64,000 bases of DNA. Origin: Chitinibacter sp. GC72. Lineage in GTDB: Bacteria; Pseudomonadota; Gammaproteobacteria; Burkholderiales; Chitinibacteraceae. The stretch is from assembly GCF_009760905.1 (NCBI RefSeq), contig NZ_VIRW01000009.1, positions 62,001-126,000 on the forward strand. The letters run 5' to 3'. Under the pieces are notes generated by a model. That model saw nothing but the letters and a program-made list of their open reading frames with translations, was not told where the DNA came from and did no database searches. Below, in pieces: positions 7,648 to 16,756 of the stretch (position 1 is the stretch's first letter; each line of letters begins with the position of its first letter). The position numbers and the translations under genes were made by a program.

Positions 7648-9180
7648 ATGCCACAACAAATCACTCCCGTATTACTTCTTATTCTTGACGGCTTTGGTTA
7701 CCGCACTGGCGGCGATGACAACGCCATCTTGCATGCACGCAAGCATCATTTTGATCGTCTGTTCTCGCAATATCCATTTACAACGATTAACGCGTCCGAG
7801 CAGTTCGTCGGCTTGCCTGCAGGCCAGTTTGGCAATTCTGAAGTGGGCCACCTTAATATTGGTGCGGGGCGTATTGTGCAGCAGGACATCAGCCGTATCG
7901 ACTGTGACGTTGCCGACAAAACGATAGGCAACAATCCGGTTTTCAAACAAGCAATTGATAACGTCAAAGCCAGTGGCAAAGCGCTGCACATTATGGGACT
8001 GATGTCCGACGGCGGCGTTCATTGCCATGAAAATCACGTGTTTGGCCTGATCGAAGCAGCAAGCCAGGCGGGAGTTAAAGACATCCGTATTCACGCCTTC
8101 CTCGATGGCCGTGATACCCCGCCGCGCAGCGCCGAACTTTACCTGCAGCGCCTGCAAACTGTCTGTGATGCAAATAACGCCCGTATCGTCGGTATTGTCG
8201 GCCGCTACTGGGCGATGGATAGAGATACCCGTTGGGAACGTGTAGAACCAGCATACAAACTGATCGTTGATGGTGTCGGCCTTTATAGCGCAGAGAGCGC
8301 AATTGACGGACTGGAAAACGCTTATAAGCGCGACGAGAACGATGAGTTTGTTTCTGCCACCGTCATCGGCACACCAACGCGCATGGAAGACGGCGATGCG
8401 GTCATCTTTATGAATTTCCGTGCCGACCGCGCCCGTCAGCTGACTACAGCATTGACCGCAGCGGACTTTAGCGGTTTTGAGCATCCGCAACGCCAGCCCA
8501 AATTTGCCTATTTCTGCACTGCGACAGACTACGGCTCGGCGTACAGCCATCCGGTAGCCTACACCAAAGAAAAAGTGAAAAACGGGTTTGGTGAATACAT
8601 CGCCAGCCTGGGCTTGAAACAGCTACGGATCGCCGAAACCGAAAAATACCCGCATGTCACGTACTTCCTGTCGGGCGGCGAAGAGAAAGAATTCGCCGGC
8701 GAAGACCGTATTCTGGTGCCATCGCCTAAGGTCGCGACCTATGATCTGAAACCGGAAATGTCAGCCGCTGAAGTCACTGACAAAATGATCGCTGCAATCA
8801 ATAGCAAGCAGTACGCGGCCATCATTTGTAACTATGCCAATGGTGATATGGTGGGTCATAGCGGTATTTTTGATGCGGCAGTCAAAGCCGTTGAAGCACT
8901 GGACGAATGTGTTGGCCGTGTCGTTGCGGCACAACTGGCGATTGGTGGCGAGGTGCTGATCACCGCCGATCATGGCAATTGCGAAATGATGTTCGACAAG
9001 AACTCAGGCCAGCCACACACACAGCACACCACCGATCTGGTGCCATTCTGCTACGTTGGCCGCCCTGCCCGCCTGTCACCAGGTGGTGCACTCAAGGACA
9101 TCGCGCCGTCATTACTGGCCATGATGGGTCTGGAGCAACCGACAGAAATGACCGGCCAATCGCTGATCAATTTTCTGTAA
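7648..9180 (+). CDS. gpmI: 2,3-bisphosphoglycerate-independent phosphoglycerate mutase
   Basis: Interconverts 3- and 2-phosphoglycerate in glycolysis and gluconeogenesis using two Mn ions and a phosphoserine intermediate. The 510-residue length is typical. Metal-binding Asp14 is in LILDGFG; the catalytic serine is Ser64 in GNSEVGHLN; further metal ligands are in YANGDMVGHSG and TADHGNCE, and substrate-binding residues in DGRDTPPRS. The start ATG follows a weak AGGA (gaccATAGGActttgtc). It stands alone between the divergent arsR and the downstream envC-like gene. Confidence 0.98.
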   Translation: MPQQITPVLLLILDGFGYRTGGDDNAILHARKHHFDRLFSQYPFTTINASEQFVGLPAGQFGNSEVGHLNIGAGRIVQQDISRIDCDVADKTIGNNPVFKQAIDNVKASGKALHIMGLMSDGGVHCHENHVFGLIEAASQAGVKDIRIHAFLDGRDTPPRSAELYLQRLQTVCDANNARIVGIVGRYWAMDRDTRWERVEPAYKLIVDGVGLYSAESAIDGLENAYKRDENDEFVSATVIGTPTRMEDGDAVIFMNFRADRARQLTTALTAADFSGFEHPQRQPKFAYFCTATDYGSAYSHPVAYTKEKVKNGFGEYIASLGLKQLRIAETEKYPHVTYFLSGGEEKEFAGEDRILVPSPKVATYDLKPEMSAAEVTDKMIAAINSKQYAAIICNYANGDMVGHSGIFDAAVKAVEALDECVGRVVAAQLAIGGEVLITADHGNCEMMFDKNSGQPHTQHTTDLVPFCYVGRPARLSPGGALKDIAPSLLAMMGLEQPTEMTGQSLINFL

Positions 9181-9256
9181 ATGACATAATTTGGGTTTAG
9201 TGAATGCAGCGAATCAAGTAAAGTGATGCACTCTGTCGGTATCCCGAGTCAAAGTT

Positions 9257-10627
9257 GTGCGTGTACGTCTACTTGCTTCGCTGCAATTCACCTGCCTGAT
9301 CGCCAGCACGACCAGCTTTGCGGCCCCTGCGGCCAGTAAAGTGACCCAGGCGACCGTTTCTGAGCGAGCCGCCAAACAGGAAGAGCTCAAAGATCTGCGC
9401 AGTCAGATTCAGCAACTACAAAAAGATCTCAGCCAGAACGAATCCTCGCGCAATGAAGCCGCCGATGCGCTAAAACAATCCGAACAATCCATCTCCGAAG
9501 CCAACCGCGTCCTGAACGAGCTGGCACACGAACGCGCCTTGACCAGCAATGAGCTGGCCAGACTGGAGGCGGATATTGCCCGTACCCGGGTCAATATCCG
9601 TGCCAGCCAGCAGCGTCTGGGTAATTTACTGAAAAGCCGCTACAAGCTGGGCCAGCTTGAAGCCTGGCGACTACTACTCAATCAGAAAGACCCTAATCAG
9701 CTTAGCCGCGACCTGACTTATTACAAACATCTTGCGCGCTCGCAACAACAGCTGGCGCAACAGCTGGAAAGCCAGCTCAATGAGCTCAATGTGCTGGCCG
9801 AGCAAATCCAGCAAAAAAATGCCGAGCTGCAGGAAATCGCCAACAACAAACAGCGCCAGCGCCAGCAGTTGCTGAGTGAGCAATTGGAAAAAAAAGCGGT
9901 CGTGAGCCAGCTATCCAAAGAAATCGCCACGCAGCGTAACCAGATTCAAAAACTCGCCGCCGATGAAAAACGTCTGACCCAGCTCACCGAGCGCCTCAAT
10001 GCCTTGATCCGTCAACAAGAAGCTGCGCGTGCGCGCCAACTGGAAATACAGCGGCAGCAAGTCAGAAAACGTGCCGAACAGTTGGCCAAAGCCAAGGCTG
10101 AACGCGCCGCACGGCAGGCGAAGGCCGAGCAAAAAGCCAAAGCGGCTGGCAAACCGGCGCCAACGCCAGAGCCAGCCCCTAAAGAAGAAGTGGCCAGCGT
10201 TAATGATGCGCTACCCGATCCGACACAAGCTGGAGCCAAATTTGCCTCACTCAAAGGCAAGCTGAGTTTGCCGGTGAAAGGCGTGGTGATTGGACGGTTT
10301 GGTGCGCCACGTGGCGAAGGCGGCAGCTGGAAAGGGTTGATGATCAAGGCAGGCAGCGGCCAGTCTGTGCATGCCATTGCCAGCGGACGGATAGTATTTG
10401 CCGACTGGCTGCGTGGCTTTGGCAATTTACTGATTATTGACCATGGCAGCGGCTATATGAGCCTTTATGGCGCCAACGAAAGTGTCTTGAAACGCGTTGG
10501 CGATACCGTCAAACCTGGCGATGTGATTGCCACCGTCGGCAACAGCGGTGGCATGGCAGAATCTGGCGTATACTTTGAAATCCGCCAAAATAGTCGTCCA
10601 CTCGACCCATTGCAGTGGGCCAAATAA
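9257..10627 (+). CDS. envC: EnvC-like murein hydrolase activator (M23 domain, degenerate)
   Basis: Periplasmic protein of 456 residues starting at GTG. Signal peptide 1-23; long coiled coil from about 28 to 275 rich in Gln, Glu, Lys and Arg; Ala/Pro/Lys linker; and a C-terminal LytM/M23 domain (about 335-455). The domain lacks the first zinc histidine: the usual HxxxD position reads WKGLMIKA, and the end reads YFEIRQ rather than HxH. This matches catalytically dead EnvC, which activates amidases at the division septum. gpmI-envC-ctpA order is conserved in many proteobacteria. Confidence 0.92.
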   Translation: MRVRLLASLQFTCLIASTTSFAAPAASKVTQATVSERAAKQEELKDLRSQIQQLQKDLSQNESSRNEAADALKQSEQSISEANRVLNELAHERALTSNELARLEADIARTRVNIRASQQRLGNLLKSRYKLGQLEAWRLLLNQKDPNQLSRDLTYYKHLARSQQQLAQQLESQLNELNVLAEQIQQKNAELQEIANNKQRQRQQLLSEQLEKKAVVSQLSKEIATQRNQIQKLAADEKRLTQLTERLNALIRQQEAARARQLEIQRQQVRKRAEQLAKAKAERAARQAKAEQKAKAAGKPAPTPEPAPKEEVASVNDALPDPTQAGAKFASLKGKLSLPVKGVVIGRFGAPRGEGGSWKGLMIKAGSGQSVHAIASGRIVFADWLRGFGNLLIIDHGSGYMSLYGANESVLKRVGDTVKPGDVIATVGNSGGMAESGVYFEIRQNSRPLDPLQWAK

Positions 10628-10648
10628 CACAAATAGGAAAATCCCGGG

Positions 10649-12091
10649 ATGTCCAACAAACCCTATAGCCGCTGGCAAAAAGTAAGTCTTTTGGCTGCGG
10701 GAGCCGGTCTCGGCGCCGTTTTGAGCTTGTCGTTCAATGCCACTGCAGACAAAGAAGCCAGCAGCAATCCCCTGCCGATTGATGAATTGCGGGCTTTCTC
10801 AACGGTATTTGGCCTGATCAAGCAAAGCTATGTCGAACCCGTTGAAGACAAAAAGCTGATCAACGAAGCCATCAAAGGCATGGTTAGCGGTCTTGATCCG
10901 CACTCAAGCTATCTGGACGAAGAAGCGTTTAAAGACCTCAAGGTCAATACCCAAGGCGAATTTGGCGGACTGGGCCTGGAAGTCAATATGGAAGATGGGC
11001 TAGTGCGGATTGTCTCGCCGATTGAAGACACACCAGCTTATCGTGCCGGCATCAAAACTGGCGATTACATTGTCAAAATTGACGATCTGCAAGTACAGGG
11101 CCTGTCGCTCAATGACGCCGTATCAAAAATGCGTGGCAAAGCAGGCACGACGGTGACACTGACCATCTTGCGCAAGGGCGAACCAAAGCCACTGGTGATG
11201 ACGCTCAAACGCGCGATTATCAAAACCCAGAGCGTGAAATCCAAACTGGCCGAACCGGGCTATGGCTATATCCGCATTACCCAGTTCCAGGAAAAAACCA
11301 CGGAAAACCTGGCATTGGCCATTGAAGCGCTGTACAAGGAAAACAAAACGCCCCTGAAAGGGCTGGTGCTGGATCTGCGTAACGATCCGGGCGGCCTGCT
11401 GGATGGTGCGGTCGGCGTATCTGCCGCCTTCCTGCCTAAAGACGCACTGGTTGTTTACACCGAAGGACGGACTGCCGATGCCAAAATCAAGCTGACGGCC
11501 AGCCCGCAGTATTATCAGCGCGACAGCGGCAAGGATTACTTTAAAAATACGCCCAAAGACGTGAAAACCGTACCAGTGGTGGTACTGGTCAACGGCGGCT
11601 CGGCTTCGGCTTCCGAGATTGTTGCAGGCGCACTGCAAGACCATAAACGTGCGCTGGTTGTCGGCACGCAAACCTTTGGCAAAGGCTCGGTGCAAACCAT
11701 CTTGCCGATTGATGCCAAGAGCGCGCTGAAACTCACCACCGCCCGCTACTTCACGCCAAATGGCCGCTCGATCCAGGCCAAAGGCATTACACCGGATATC
11801 GTGGCCGAAGAAGCAACGCTTAACGGCAAGGAAGACAACGGTTTCCGCCTGCGCGAGGCCGATTTGGGTCGCCATCTGGATAACCCGACCGACAAAGAGG
11901 CAGGCAAAACCAGCCCAACACCAAGCGAAGCGCCAAAAGCCACCGCCAAACCGGCAGCCAAAGCCGCGAGCACTGCCGAGAGCGAAGAAAATCCGCGCGA
12001 GCTGGCATCCAAATCGGATTACCAGCTGCAGCAGGCTTTGAACGTGCTCAAAGTGCAACATCTGCTACTGAGCAAACCTGCCAGCAAATAG
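10649..12091 (+). CDS. ctpA: C-terminal processing peptidase, S41 family
   Basis: Periplasmic serine protease (480 residues) with an N-terminal membrane/signal segment (11-33), PDZ domain (about 95-180) and S41 protease core. The Ser-Lys dyad is Ser320 in GGSASASE and Lys345 in TFGKGS, 25 residues apart as in Prc. The C-terminal 90 residues are a low-complexity Ala/Lys/Pro tail and a short helix. It follows envC by 21 bases with an AGGAAA ribosome site, suggesting cotranscription and a role in cell-wall enzyme turnover, as for other Ctp proteases. Confidence 0.96.
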   Translation: MSNKPYSRWQKVSLLAAGAGLGAVLSLSFNATADKEASSNPLPIDELRAFSTVFGLIKQSYVEPVEDKKLINEAIKGMVSGLDPHSSYLDEEAFKDLKVNTQGEFGGLGLEVNMEDGLVRIVSPIEDTPAYRAGIKTGDYIVKIDDLQVQGLSLNDAVSKMRGKAGTTVTLTILRKGEPKPLVMTLKRAIIKTQSVKSKLAEPGYGYIRITQFQEKTTENLALAIEALYKENKTPLKGLVLDLRNDPGGLLDGAVGVSAAFLPKDALVVYTEGRTADAKIKLTASPQYYQRDSGKDYFKNTPKDVKTVPVVVLVNGGSASASEIVAGALQDHKRALVVGTQTFGKGSVQTILPIDAKSALKLTTARYFTPNGRSIQAKGITPDIVAEEATLNGKEDNGFRLREADLGRHLDNPTDKEAGKTSPTPSEAPKATAKPAAKAASTAESEENPRELASKSDYQLQQALNVLKVQHLLLSKPASK

Positions 12092-12119
12092 TCTGGCATC
12101 ACCCAGCAGCTTCCCCTCC

Positions 12120-12150
12120 ACCCCCTATACGGCGCAGCCCTATAGGGGGT
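12120..12150 (+). terminator. Hairpin after ctpA
   Basis: A perfect 10-bp stem (ACCCCCTATA 12120-12129 with TATAGGGGGT 12141-12150, 11-base loop) lies 29 bases after ctpA. Only ATTT follows, so termination would be weak. The right arm overlaps the first half-site of the 49-bp dyad that begins at 12147. Confidence 0.6.
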
Positions 12151-12195
12151 ATTTCATTGCAGAGCAAATACTACTTAGCCTACAAGACAATACCC
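12147..12195. repeat. 49-bp dyad site 1 (exact)
   Basis: Starts GGGTATT and ends AATACCC with outer edges exactly 49 bp apart. The 16-base arms, read inward, are GGGTATTTCATTGCAG and GGGTATTGTCTTGTAG. Intergenic, downstream of ctpA. Confidence 0.8.
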
Positions 12196-12314
12196 TGACC
12201 ATACCTAAGTAAGCATCTCTGCAAGCAAACTCCATTACATGCAAAAACCTGCTGCACAAAGCCCGAAAAAGGTTTAATCTAAAACAACGATAAGACTTAT
12301 CGAGGGGGCGCAGC

Positions 12315-12713
12315 ATGAAACAGCATCACGACGACATCAAGCACCGCGAAATTGTATTCAGTGCACAGCCTCTGGATCAGGCCAGCCAGGCCGCCCGCCT
12401 GCTCAATCGCATCCCCGGTGTTGAAAGCCAGGTTTTCGCCAGCCAGAATCGCATCTCGGTGCAATATCACATCGACGAGCACACCCTGATCGAGCTGGAG
12501 ACCCGCCTGCAAGAGGCTGGCTTTCATCTGGACAACAGCATCTTGCAAAAAATCAAACGCGCGCTGGCGCACTATTGCGAAGAAGTCCATTACGACAACC
12601 GCGCGATTCCTGAGCACAATATCAAAAGCCGCGATGTCTACGTCAAAGTCTGGGAAAAGCACCCGCACGGTGATCATGACGAAACACCGGAAGAATTACG
12701 CCGCTATCTTTAA
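12315..12713 (+). CDS. Conserved protein of unknown function, possible HMA-like fold
   Basis: Soluble protein of 132 residues that I cannot assign. The first 75 residues alternate strand-helix-strand-strand-helix-strand (REIVFSAQPL, ASQAARLLNRIPGV, SQNRISVQYHI, LIELETRLQEAGFHL), the pattern of a ferredoxin-like heavy-metal-associated domain, but without its CxxC. The second half is helical with HYCEEVHYDNR and a His/Asp-rich tail (HPHGDHDE), which could bind metal. A GAGGGGGCGC ribosome site precedes the ATG and a good terminator follows the stop, so it appears to be a single-gene unit. Confidence 0.75.
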   Translation: MKQHHDDIKHREIVFSAQPLDQASQAARLLNRIPGVESQVFASQNRISVQYHIDEHTLIELETRLQEAGFHLDNSILQKIKRALAHYCEEVHYDNRAIPEHNIKSRDVYVKVWEKHPHGDHDETPEELRRYL

Positions 12714-12748
12714 GACCCTGCACCACCTTGATATGGCTTAAGCCAAGC

Positions 12749-12786
12749 GAAGCCCTGATGGTTATAATCAGGGCTTCAACTTTTTC
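12749..12786 (+). terminator. Intrinsic terminator
   Basis: An 11-bp perfect stem (GAAGCCCTGAT 12749-12759 with ATCAGGGCTTC 12767-12777, 7-base loop) followed by AACTTTTTC. It ends the small unknown gene and isolates the moeB-like gene downstream. Confidence 0.9.
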
Positions 12787-12807
12787 AACTTCTGTAGCGG
12801 CCCTACC

Positions 12808-13596
12808 ATGACAGTTTGCCCAACCCGCAGCGCCCGCATCGAGCTAGATGACGCCAAATTACTGCGCTACAGCCGCCATATTCTGCTCGACGAGCTGGGC
12901 ATCGAAGGGCAGGAGAAAATCAGCGCCGCGCATGTGCTGATTATCGGCGCGGGTGGGCTGGGCTCGCCGCTATCGCTGTATCTGGCCAGCGCCGGCATCG
13001 GCACGCTGACTATTATCGACGACGACGAGGTGGATCTGACCAATCTGCAGCGCCAGATTGTCCACACTCAGGCACGCGTGGGCAGCAACAAGGCCGAATC
13101 GGCCAAAGCAACGCTCAGCGCACTGAATCCCGACATCACCATCCACGCGCTTGGCGAGCGGGCCAACGATCAGCGCCTGCTCGATCTGGTGCTGGCCGCC
13201 GATGTGGTGGTCGATTGCTGCGACAATTTTGAAACGCGCCATGCCGTCAATCGCGCCAGCGTACTGGCCAGAAAACCGCTGGTGTCAGGCGCGGCGGTGC
13301 GTTTTGACGGGCAGATCACCACCTTTGATCCGCGGGTGGCCGACGCGCCGTGCTATCACTGCCTGTTTGGCGACGAAGGCGAGGCCAATGACAGCCCTTG
13401 CGCCACCTTTGGCGTCTTTGCCCCGCTGGTGGGCATTATCGGCGCGGCACAGGCTGCGGAAACCCTGAAAGTGATCACCGGCTGCGGCGATATTCTGCAC
13501 GGCAGGCTACAGCTGTACGACGCCCGCACGGCGCGCTGGCGCGAAATGCGCTACAAAAAAGACCCCGCCTGCCCGGTCTGCGGCGCACGGGTTTGA
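12808..13596 (+). CDS. moeB: MoeB/ThiF/HesA family adenylyltransferase
   Basis: E1-like enzyme that adenylates the C-terminal Gly-Gly of a sulfur carrier (MoaD or ThiS). ATP-binding loop GAGGLGSP at 47-54, DDDEVDLTNLQRQ motif near 71-83, and DCCDNFETR around 136-144. The zinc site is complete: Cys182 and Cys185 (CYHC) with Cys255 and Cys258 (CPVC). There is no rhodanese domain, so it is the short bacterial MoeB/ThiF form (262 residues). No moa or thi genes adjoin it, so MoeB against ThiF is not decided here. Confidence 0.9.
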   Translation: MTVCPTRSARIELDDAKLLRYSRHILLDELGIEGQEKISAAHVLIIGAGGLGSPLSLYLASAGIGTLTIIDDDEVDLTNLQRQIVHTQARVGSNKAESAKATLSALNPDITIHALGERANDQRLLDLVLAADVVVDCCDNFETRHAVNRASVLARKPLVSGAAVRFDGQITTFDPRVADAPCYHCLFGDEGEANDSPCATFGVFAPLVGIIGAAQAAETLKVITGCGDILHGRLQLYDARTARWREMRYKKDPACPVCGARV

Positions 13597-13600
13597 GCGC

Positions 13601-14602
13601 ATGAACGATAAACATCGCCGTCCTTCGATGCAGGACGTGGCCGATCTGGTCGGCACCTCCAAAATGACCATCAGCCGCTATTTGCGCGCCCCGGAGCTGG
13701 TGGCGCCAGGCACCGCAACGCGGATTGCCGAAGTGATGGCGAAATTGGGCTACATCCCCAGCCGCGTACCCGAAATGCTGGCCAATGATCGCAGCCGTGC
13801 AATTGGCGTCTTGCTGCCGTCGATGTCCAATCAGGTTTTTGCTGCCGTTGCGCAAGGCATTGAAGAAGTCACCGTGCCAGCGGGGTACCACGTGCTCTAC
13901 GGCCATTACGGCTATGACGCCGAGCGTGAAGCCGAGCAAATTGCGCAATTATTGTCGTTTCATATCGACGGGCTGATTCTGGCCGAATCGAATCACACCG
14001 AGCGCGCGCTGAAAATGCTGGGTGTGGCAGCCATTCCGGTGCTGGAAATGATGGACTTGCCCGCCAGCCCGATTGATCAGGCCGTGGGTCTGGATCATCA
14101 GGCTGCAGCGGCAGCCATGGTCAACGCCATGCTCTCGCGTGGCAAGCGCCAGATTGTGTATCTGGCCGCCCGGCTGGATCAGCGCACGCGCATGCGCGAA
14201 AACGGTTATCGGCAGGCCATGAGTGCGGCAGGTTTAGCCAGCCATGTGATCCACACCAATGCCGCGTCGACATTTAGCCAGGGTGGCGAATTACTCGCCC
14301 GGGCGCAGGCTGCAGTGCCGCAGCTGGACGGTGTTTTCTGCACCAATGACGACATTGCCGCCGGCGCCTTGCTCGCCGCACAGGCGCAAGGCTTGCGCGT
14401 GCCGGAGGACATCAGCATTGCTGGCTTTAACCATCTGGATATTGGCCTGGCACTGCAACCGCAGCTGGCCAGCGTGATAACGCCCCGGCACGCCATCGGC
14501 CGCAGCGCGGCACAGCGCTTGATTGCCCGTATCAATGGCGAGACATTCGCCGCGCCCGTGCAAGACCTCGGTTTTGAGCTGTTCCTCGGCGGCAGCATTT
14601 AG
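13601..14602 (+). CDS. gntR: LacI family repressor, gluconate-type (GntR-like)
   Basis: Transcription factor of 333 residues. The N-terminal LacI helix-turn-helix and hinge (residues 9-55: MQDVADLVGTSKMTISRYLR, then ATRIAEVMAKLGYIPSR) is followed by a periplasmic-binding-protein-like sugar domain (about 65-333). It is adjacent to gntK and the gluconate permease, and two tandem palindromes lie between it and gntK, so it most likely represses them and releases DNA on binding gluconate or a phosphate ester. It starts 4 bases after the moeB-like gene, so it may be partly cotranscribed with it. Confidence 0.92.
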   Translation: MNDKHRRPSMQDVADLVGTSKMTISRYLRAPELVAPGTATRIAEVMAKLGYIPSRVPEMLANDRSRAIGVLLPSMSNQVFAAVAQGIEEVTVPAGYHVLYGHYGYDAEREAEQIAQLLSFHIDGLILAESNHTERALKMLGVAAIPVLEMMDLPASPIDQAVGLDHQAAAAAMVNAMLSRGKRQIVYLAARLDQRTRMRENGYRQAMSAAGLASHVIHTNAASTFSQGGELLARAQAAVPQLDGVFCTNDDIAAGALLAAQAQGLRVPEDISIAGFNHLDIGLALQPQLASVITPRHAIGRSAAQRLIARINGETFAAPVQDLGFELFLGGSI

Positions 14603-14632
14603 CCCTCTTTCGGCTACACTACATACCCAGCT

Positions 14633-14681
14633 GCGTATTGCCTTGTAAGACAATAAAATCATTAGTTACAGCCATATACCC
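14633..14681. repeat. 49-bp dyad site 7 (one mismatch)
   Basis: Starts GCGTATT and ends TATACCC, 49 bp. The arms GCGTATTGCCTTGTAA and (inverted) GGGTATATGGCTGTAA share the TGTAA inner end. It lies between the gluconate regulator and its target promoter. Confidence 0.55.
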
Positions 14682-14756
14682 CTACAAAGCCAGAATACTG
14701 CTTTACCCTAAGTACAATCCCTAGTCTGATCTGGATCAAAAATGTAGCAAAAGCTA

Positions 14757-14786
14757 TTGCCACTACAAACTGGAATGGCGCAAAAT
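14757..14786 (+). promoter_or_regulatory. Predicted gntK promoter
   Basis: TTGCCA at 14757-14762 and CAAAAT at 14781-14786, separated by 18 bp. The -10 abuts the first operator, so repressor binding would block initiation. Confidence 0.5.
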
Positions 14787-14814
14787 GTTACGCATAACAT
14801 GTTACCAGTAACAT
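14785..14814 (+). promoter_or_regulatory. Tandem operators for the gluconate repressor
   Basis: Two 16-bp palindromes overlap by two bases: ATGTTACGCATAACAT (14785-14800) and ATGTTACCAGTAACAT (14799-14814); the second has perfect 7-base arms. Even-length symmetry with a central pair of bases is typical of LacI-family sites. They sit 19 bases before the gntK ATG, over the predicted start of transcription. Confidence 0.8.
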
Positions 14815-14832
14815 TTTCGATTGGAGTCGAAT

Positions 14833-15354
14833 ATGAACCCCGTTAAATCCAGAATTTATGTCCTGATGGGCGTCTCCGGCTGTGGCAAATCAGCGCTGGC
14901 AACGCGTCTGGCGCACGAGCTGAACGCAGCATTGCTCGATGGTGATTTCTTGCACCCGCGCGCCAATATCGAAAAAATGGCCTCGGGCCAGCCGCTTAAT
15001 GACGATGACCGCGCGCCGTGGCTAGCGGCGCTGAACGACGCCGCCTTTGCCATGCAGCGCACCAATCCGGTGTCACTGATTGTGTGCTCGGCACTTAAAA
15101 AGGCCTATCGCGATCTTCTACGGCAAGGCAATCCCAATCTGAGCTTTCTGTTTCTGGACGGCGAATACGATCTCATCGCCGCACGTTTGCAAGCCCGGCA
15201 AGGGCATTTTCAAAAGGCAGGCATGCTGCAATCACAATTTGCCACGCTGGAACGCCCGGATGCGAGCGAACCCGATGTAGTTCGCATCGACATCGCGCCG
15301 CCGCTGGCCGATGTCGCCGCCGCCGCCCGTTTGGCCATTCAGTCACAGGAATAA
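14833..15354 (+). CDS. gntK: Gluconokinase
   Basis: Phosphorylates D-gluconate to 6-phosphogluconate with ATP in the cytoplasm, feeding the Entner-Doudoroff or pentose phosphate route. The 173-residue length fits the GntK/IdnK family. P-loop GVSGCGKS at 13-20; DGDFLHPRANIEKMASGQPLNDDDR-type substrate segment near 36-60; CSALKKAYRD near 85-94. ATG 14833 is chosen because the upstream TTG at 14821 sits inside the GGAG ribosome site. The permease gene begins 4 bases after its stop. Confidence 0.96.
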   Translation: MNPVKSRIYVLMGVSGCGKSALATRLAHELNAALLDGDFLHPRANIEKMASGQPLNDDDRAPWLAALNDAAFAMQRTNPVSLIVCSALKKAYRDLLRQGNPNLSFLFLDGEYDLIAARLQARQGHFQKAGMLQSQFATLERPDASEPDVVRIDIAPPLADVAAAARLAIQSQE

Positions 15355-15358
15355 GATC

Positions 15359-16696
15359 ATGGATACTTTTACTCTGATTTTCACGGCGCTGGGCTCGGTG
15401 CTGTTGCTGCTATTTTTGGTGATGAAAGCGCGCTTGCATGCTTTTGTTGCGCTGATGTTGGTGTCGATTGGTGCGGGGATTTTCTCCGGCATGCCAGTGG
15501 ATAAAATTGCCGATACCATGCAAAAAGGCATGGGTGGCACCTTGGGCTTTCTGGCCGTGGTCGTCGCGCTGGGCGCGATGTTTGGCAAAATTCTGCATGA
15601 AACCGGCGCACTCGATCAGATTGCGGTCAAATTGCTCGATAAATTTGGCCATAGCCGTGCCAACTATGCACTGGGCATTGCCGGTCTGATCTGCACGCTG
15701 CCGCTGTTTTTTGATGTGGCGATTGTTCTGCTGATCGGCGTGGTGTTTGCCGTGGCTCGCCGCACTGGGGGCAATGTGATCAAGCTGGCGATCCCGCTCT
15801 TTGCCGGCGTTGCCGCCTCGGCCGCCTTTTTGCTCCCCGGTCCTACGGCGATGCTGCTCGCTTCACAAATGAAGGCCGATTTTGGCTGGATGATTGTACT
15901 GGGTCTGGCCGCCGCGATTCCCGGCATGCTGCTGGCAGGGCCGCTGTTTGGCAACTTGATCAGCAAGCATGTCACGCTGGCTTTGCCCGCCGATGTGAGC
16001 GAGCCCAGCCTTGGCAAAGGCCAGATGCCATCGTTTGGCTTTAGCATATCACTGGTCTTGTTCCCGCTGATTCTGGTGGGGCTCAAAACCATCGTGGCGC
16101 GTTTTATTGATAGCGACAGCACGCTCTATCCGTGGCTGCAGCTCATCGGCCATCCGTTTACGGCGATTCTGGCTGCCTGCATGCTAGCCATTTATGGCCT
16201 GGCACTTCGCCGTGGCATGAGCCGGGAAAAAGTCATGGAAGTCTGCAGCGCTGCGCTGCAACCAGCCGGGATTATCCTGCTGGTAACTGGCGCTGGTGGT
16301 GTATTCAAGCAAGTACTGGTTGATTCCGGGGTCGGCCCGGCACTGGGTAATGCGCTGATCGGCGCGGGTCTGCCGATTGCTCTTGCGTGTTTTGTCTTGG
16401 CGGCTGCGGTGCGGGTGATTCAGGGCTCGGCCACCGTCGCCTGCCTGACAACCGTGGGACTGGTCTTACCTGTGATCGAGCTGGCAGGCTACTCGGGAGC
16501 ACAACTGGCGGCACTGTCGATCTGTATCGCGGGTGGCTCGATTGTATTAAGCCATGTGAATGATTCGGGCTTCTGGCTATTCGGCAAATTTACCGGTGCC
16601 AGCGAAGCACAAACACTGAAAACCTGGACGGTGATGGAAACCATTCTGGGTAGCACGGGTGCGGCGGTGGGGATGATTGCATTTAGCCTGCTCTAG
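15359..16696 (+). CDS. gntT: Gluconate permease, GntP family
   Basis: Inner-membrane gluconate:H+ symporter of 445 residues with 12-14 hydrophobic segments spread along its length. GntP-family stretches include LGFLAVVVALGAMFGKILHETGA near 60-82, PLFFDVAIVLL, PGPTAMLLASQ near 160 and the C-terminal HVNDSGFWLFGKF. ATG 15359 follows AGGAATAAG at the gntK stop; the upstream alternative would overlap gntK deeply. Its position in the gnt unit gives the substrate. Confidence 0.95.
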   Translation: MDTFTLIFTALGSVLLLLFLVMKARLHAFVALMLVSIGAGIFSGMPVDKIADTMQKGMGGTLGFLAVVVALGAMFGKILHETGALDQIAVKLLDKFGHSRANYALGIAGLICTLPLFFDVAIVLLIGVVFAVARRTGGNVIKLAIPLFAGVAASAAFLLPGPTAMLLASQMKADFGWMIVLGLAAAIPGMLLAGPLFGNLISKHVTLALPADVSEPSLGKGQMPSFGFSISLVLFPLILVGLKTIVARFIDSDSTLYPWLQLIGHPFTAILAACMLAIYGLALRRGMSREKVMEVCSAALQPAGIILLVTGAGGVFKQVLVDSGVGPALGNALIGAGLPIALACFVLAAAVRVIQGSATVACLTTVGLVLPVIELAGYSGAQLAALSICIAGGSIVLSHVNDSGFWLFGKFTGASEAQTLKTWTVMETILGSTGAAVGMIAFSLL

Positions 16697-16706
16697 ACCA
16701 GACGCT

Positions 16707-16740
16707 GGCCGTCAGTGCTGCCCTGCGGGCACTGATGGCC
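16707..16740. terminator. Hairpin between convergent gntT and the CheZ-like gene
   Basis: A 12-bp stem with one G-T wobble (16707-16718 with 16729-16740) and a 10-base loop. No T-run follows on either strand, so termination efficiency is uncertain. Confidence 0.5.
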
Positions 16741-16756
16741 ACATCCACCAGTGGAC

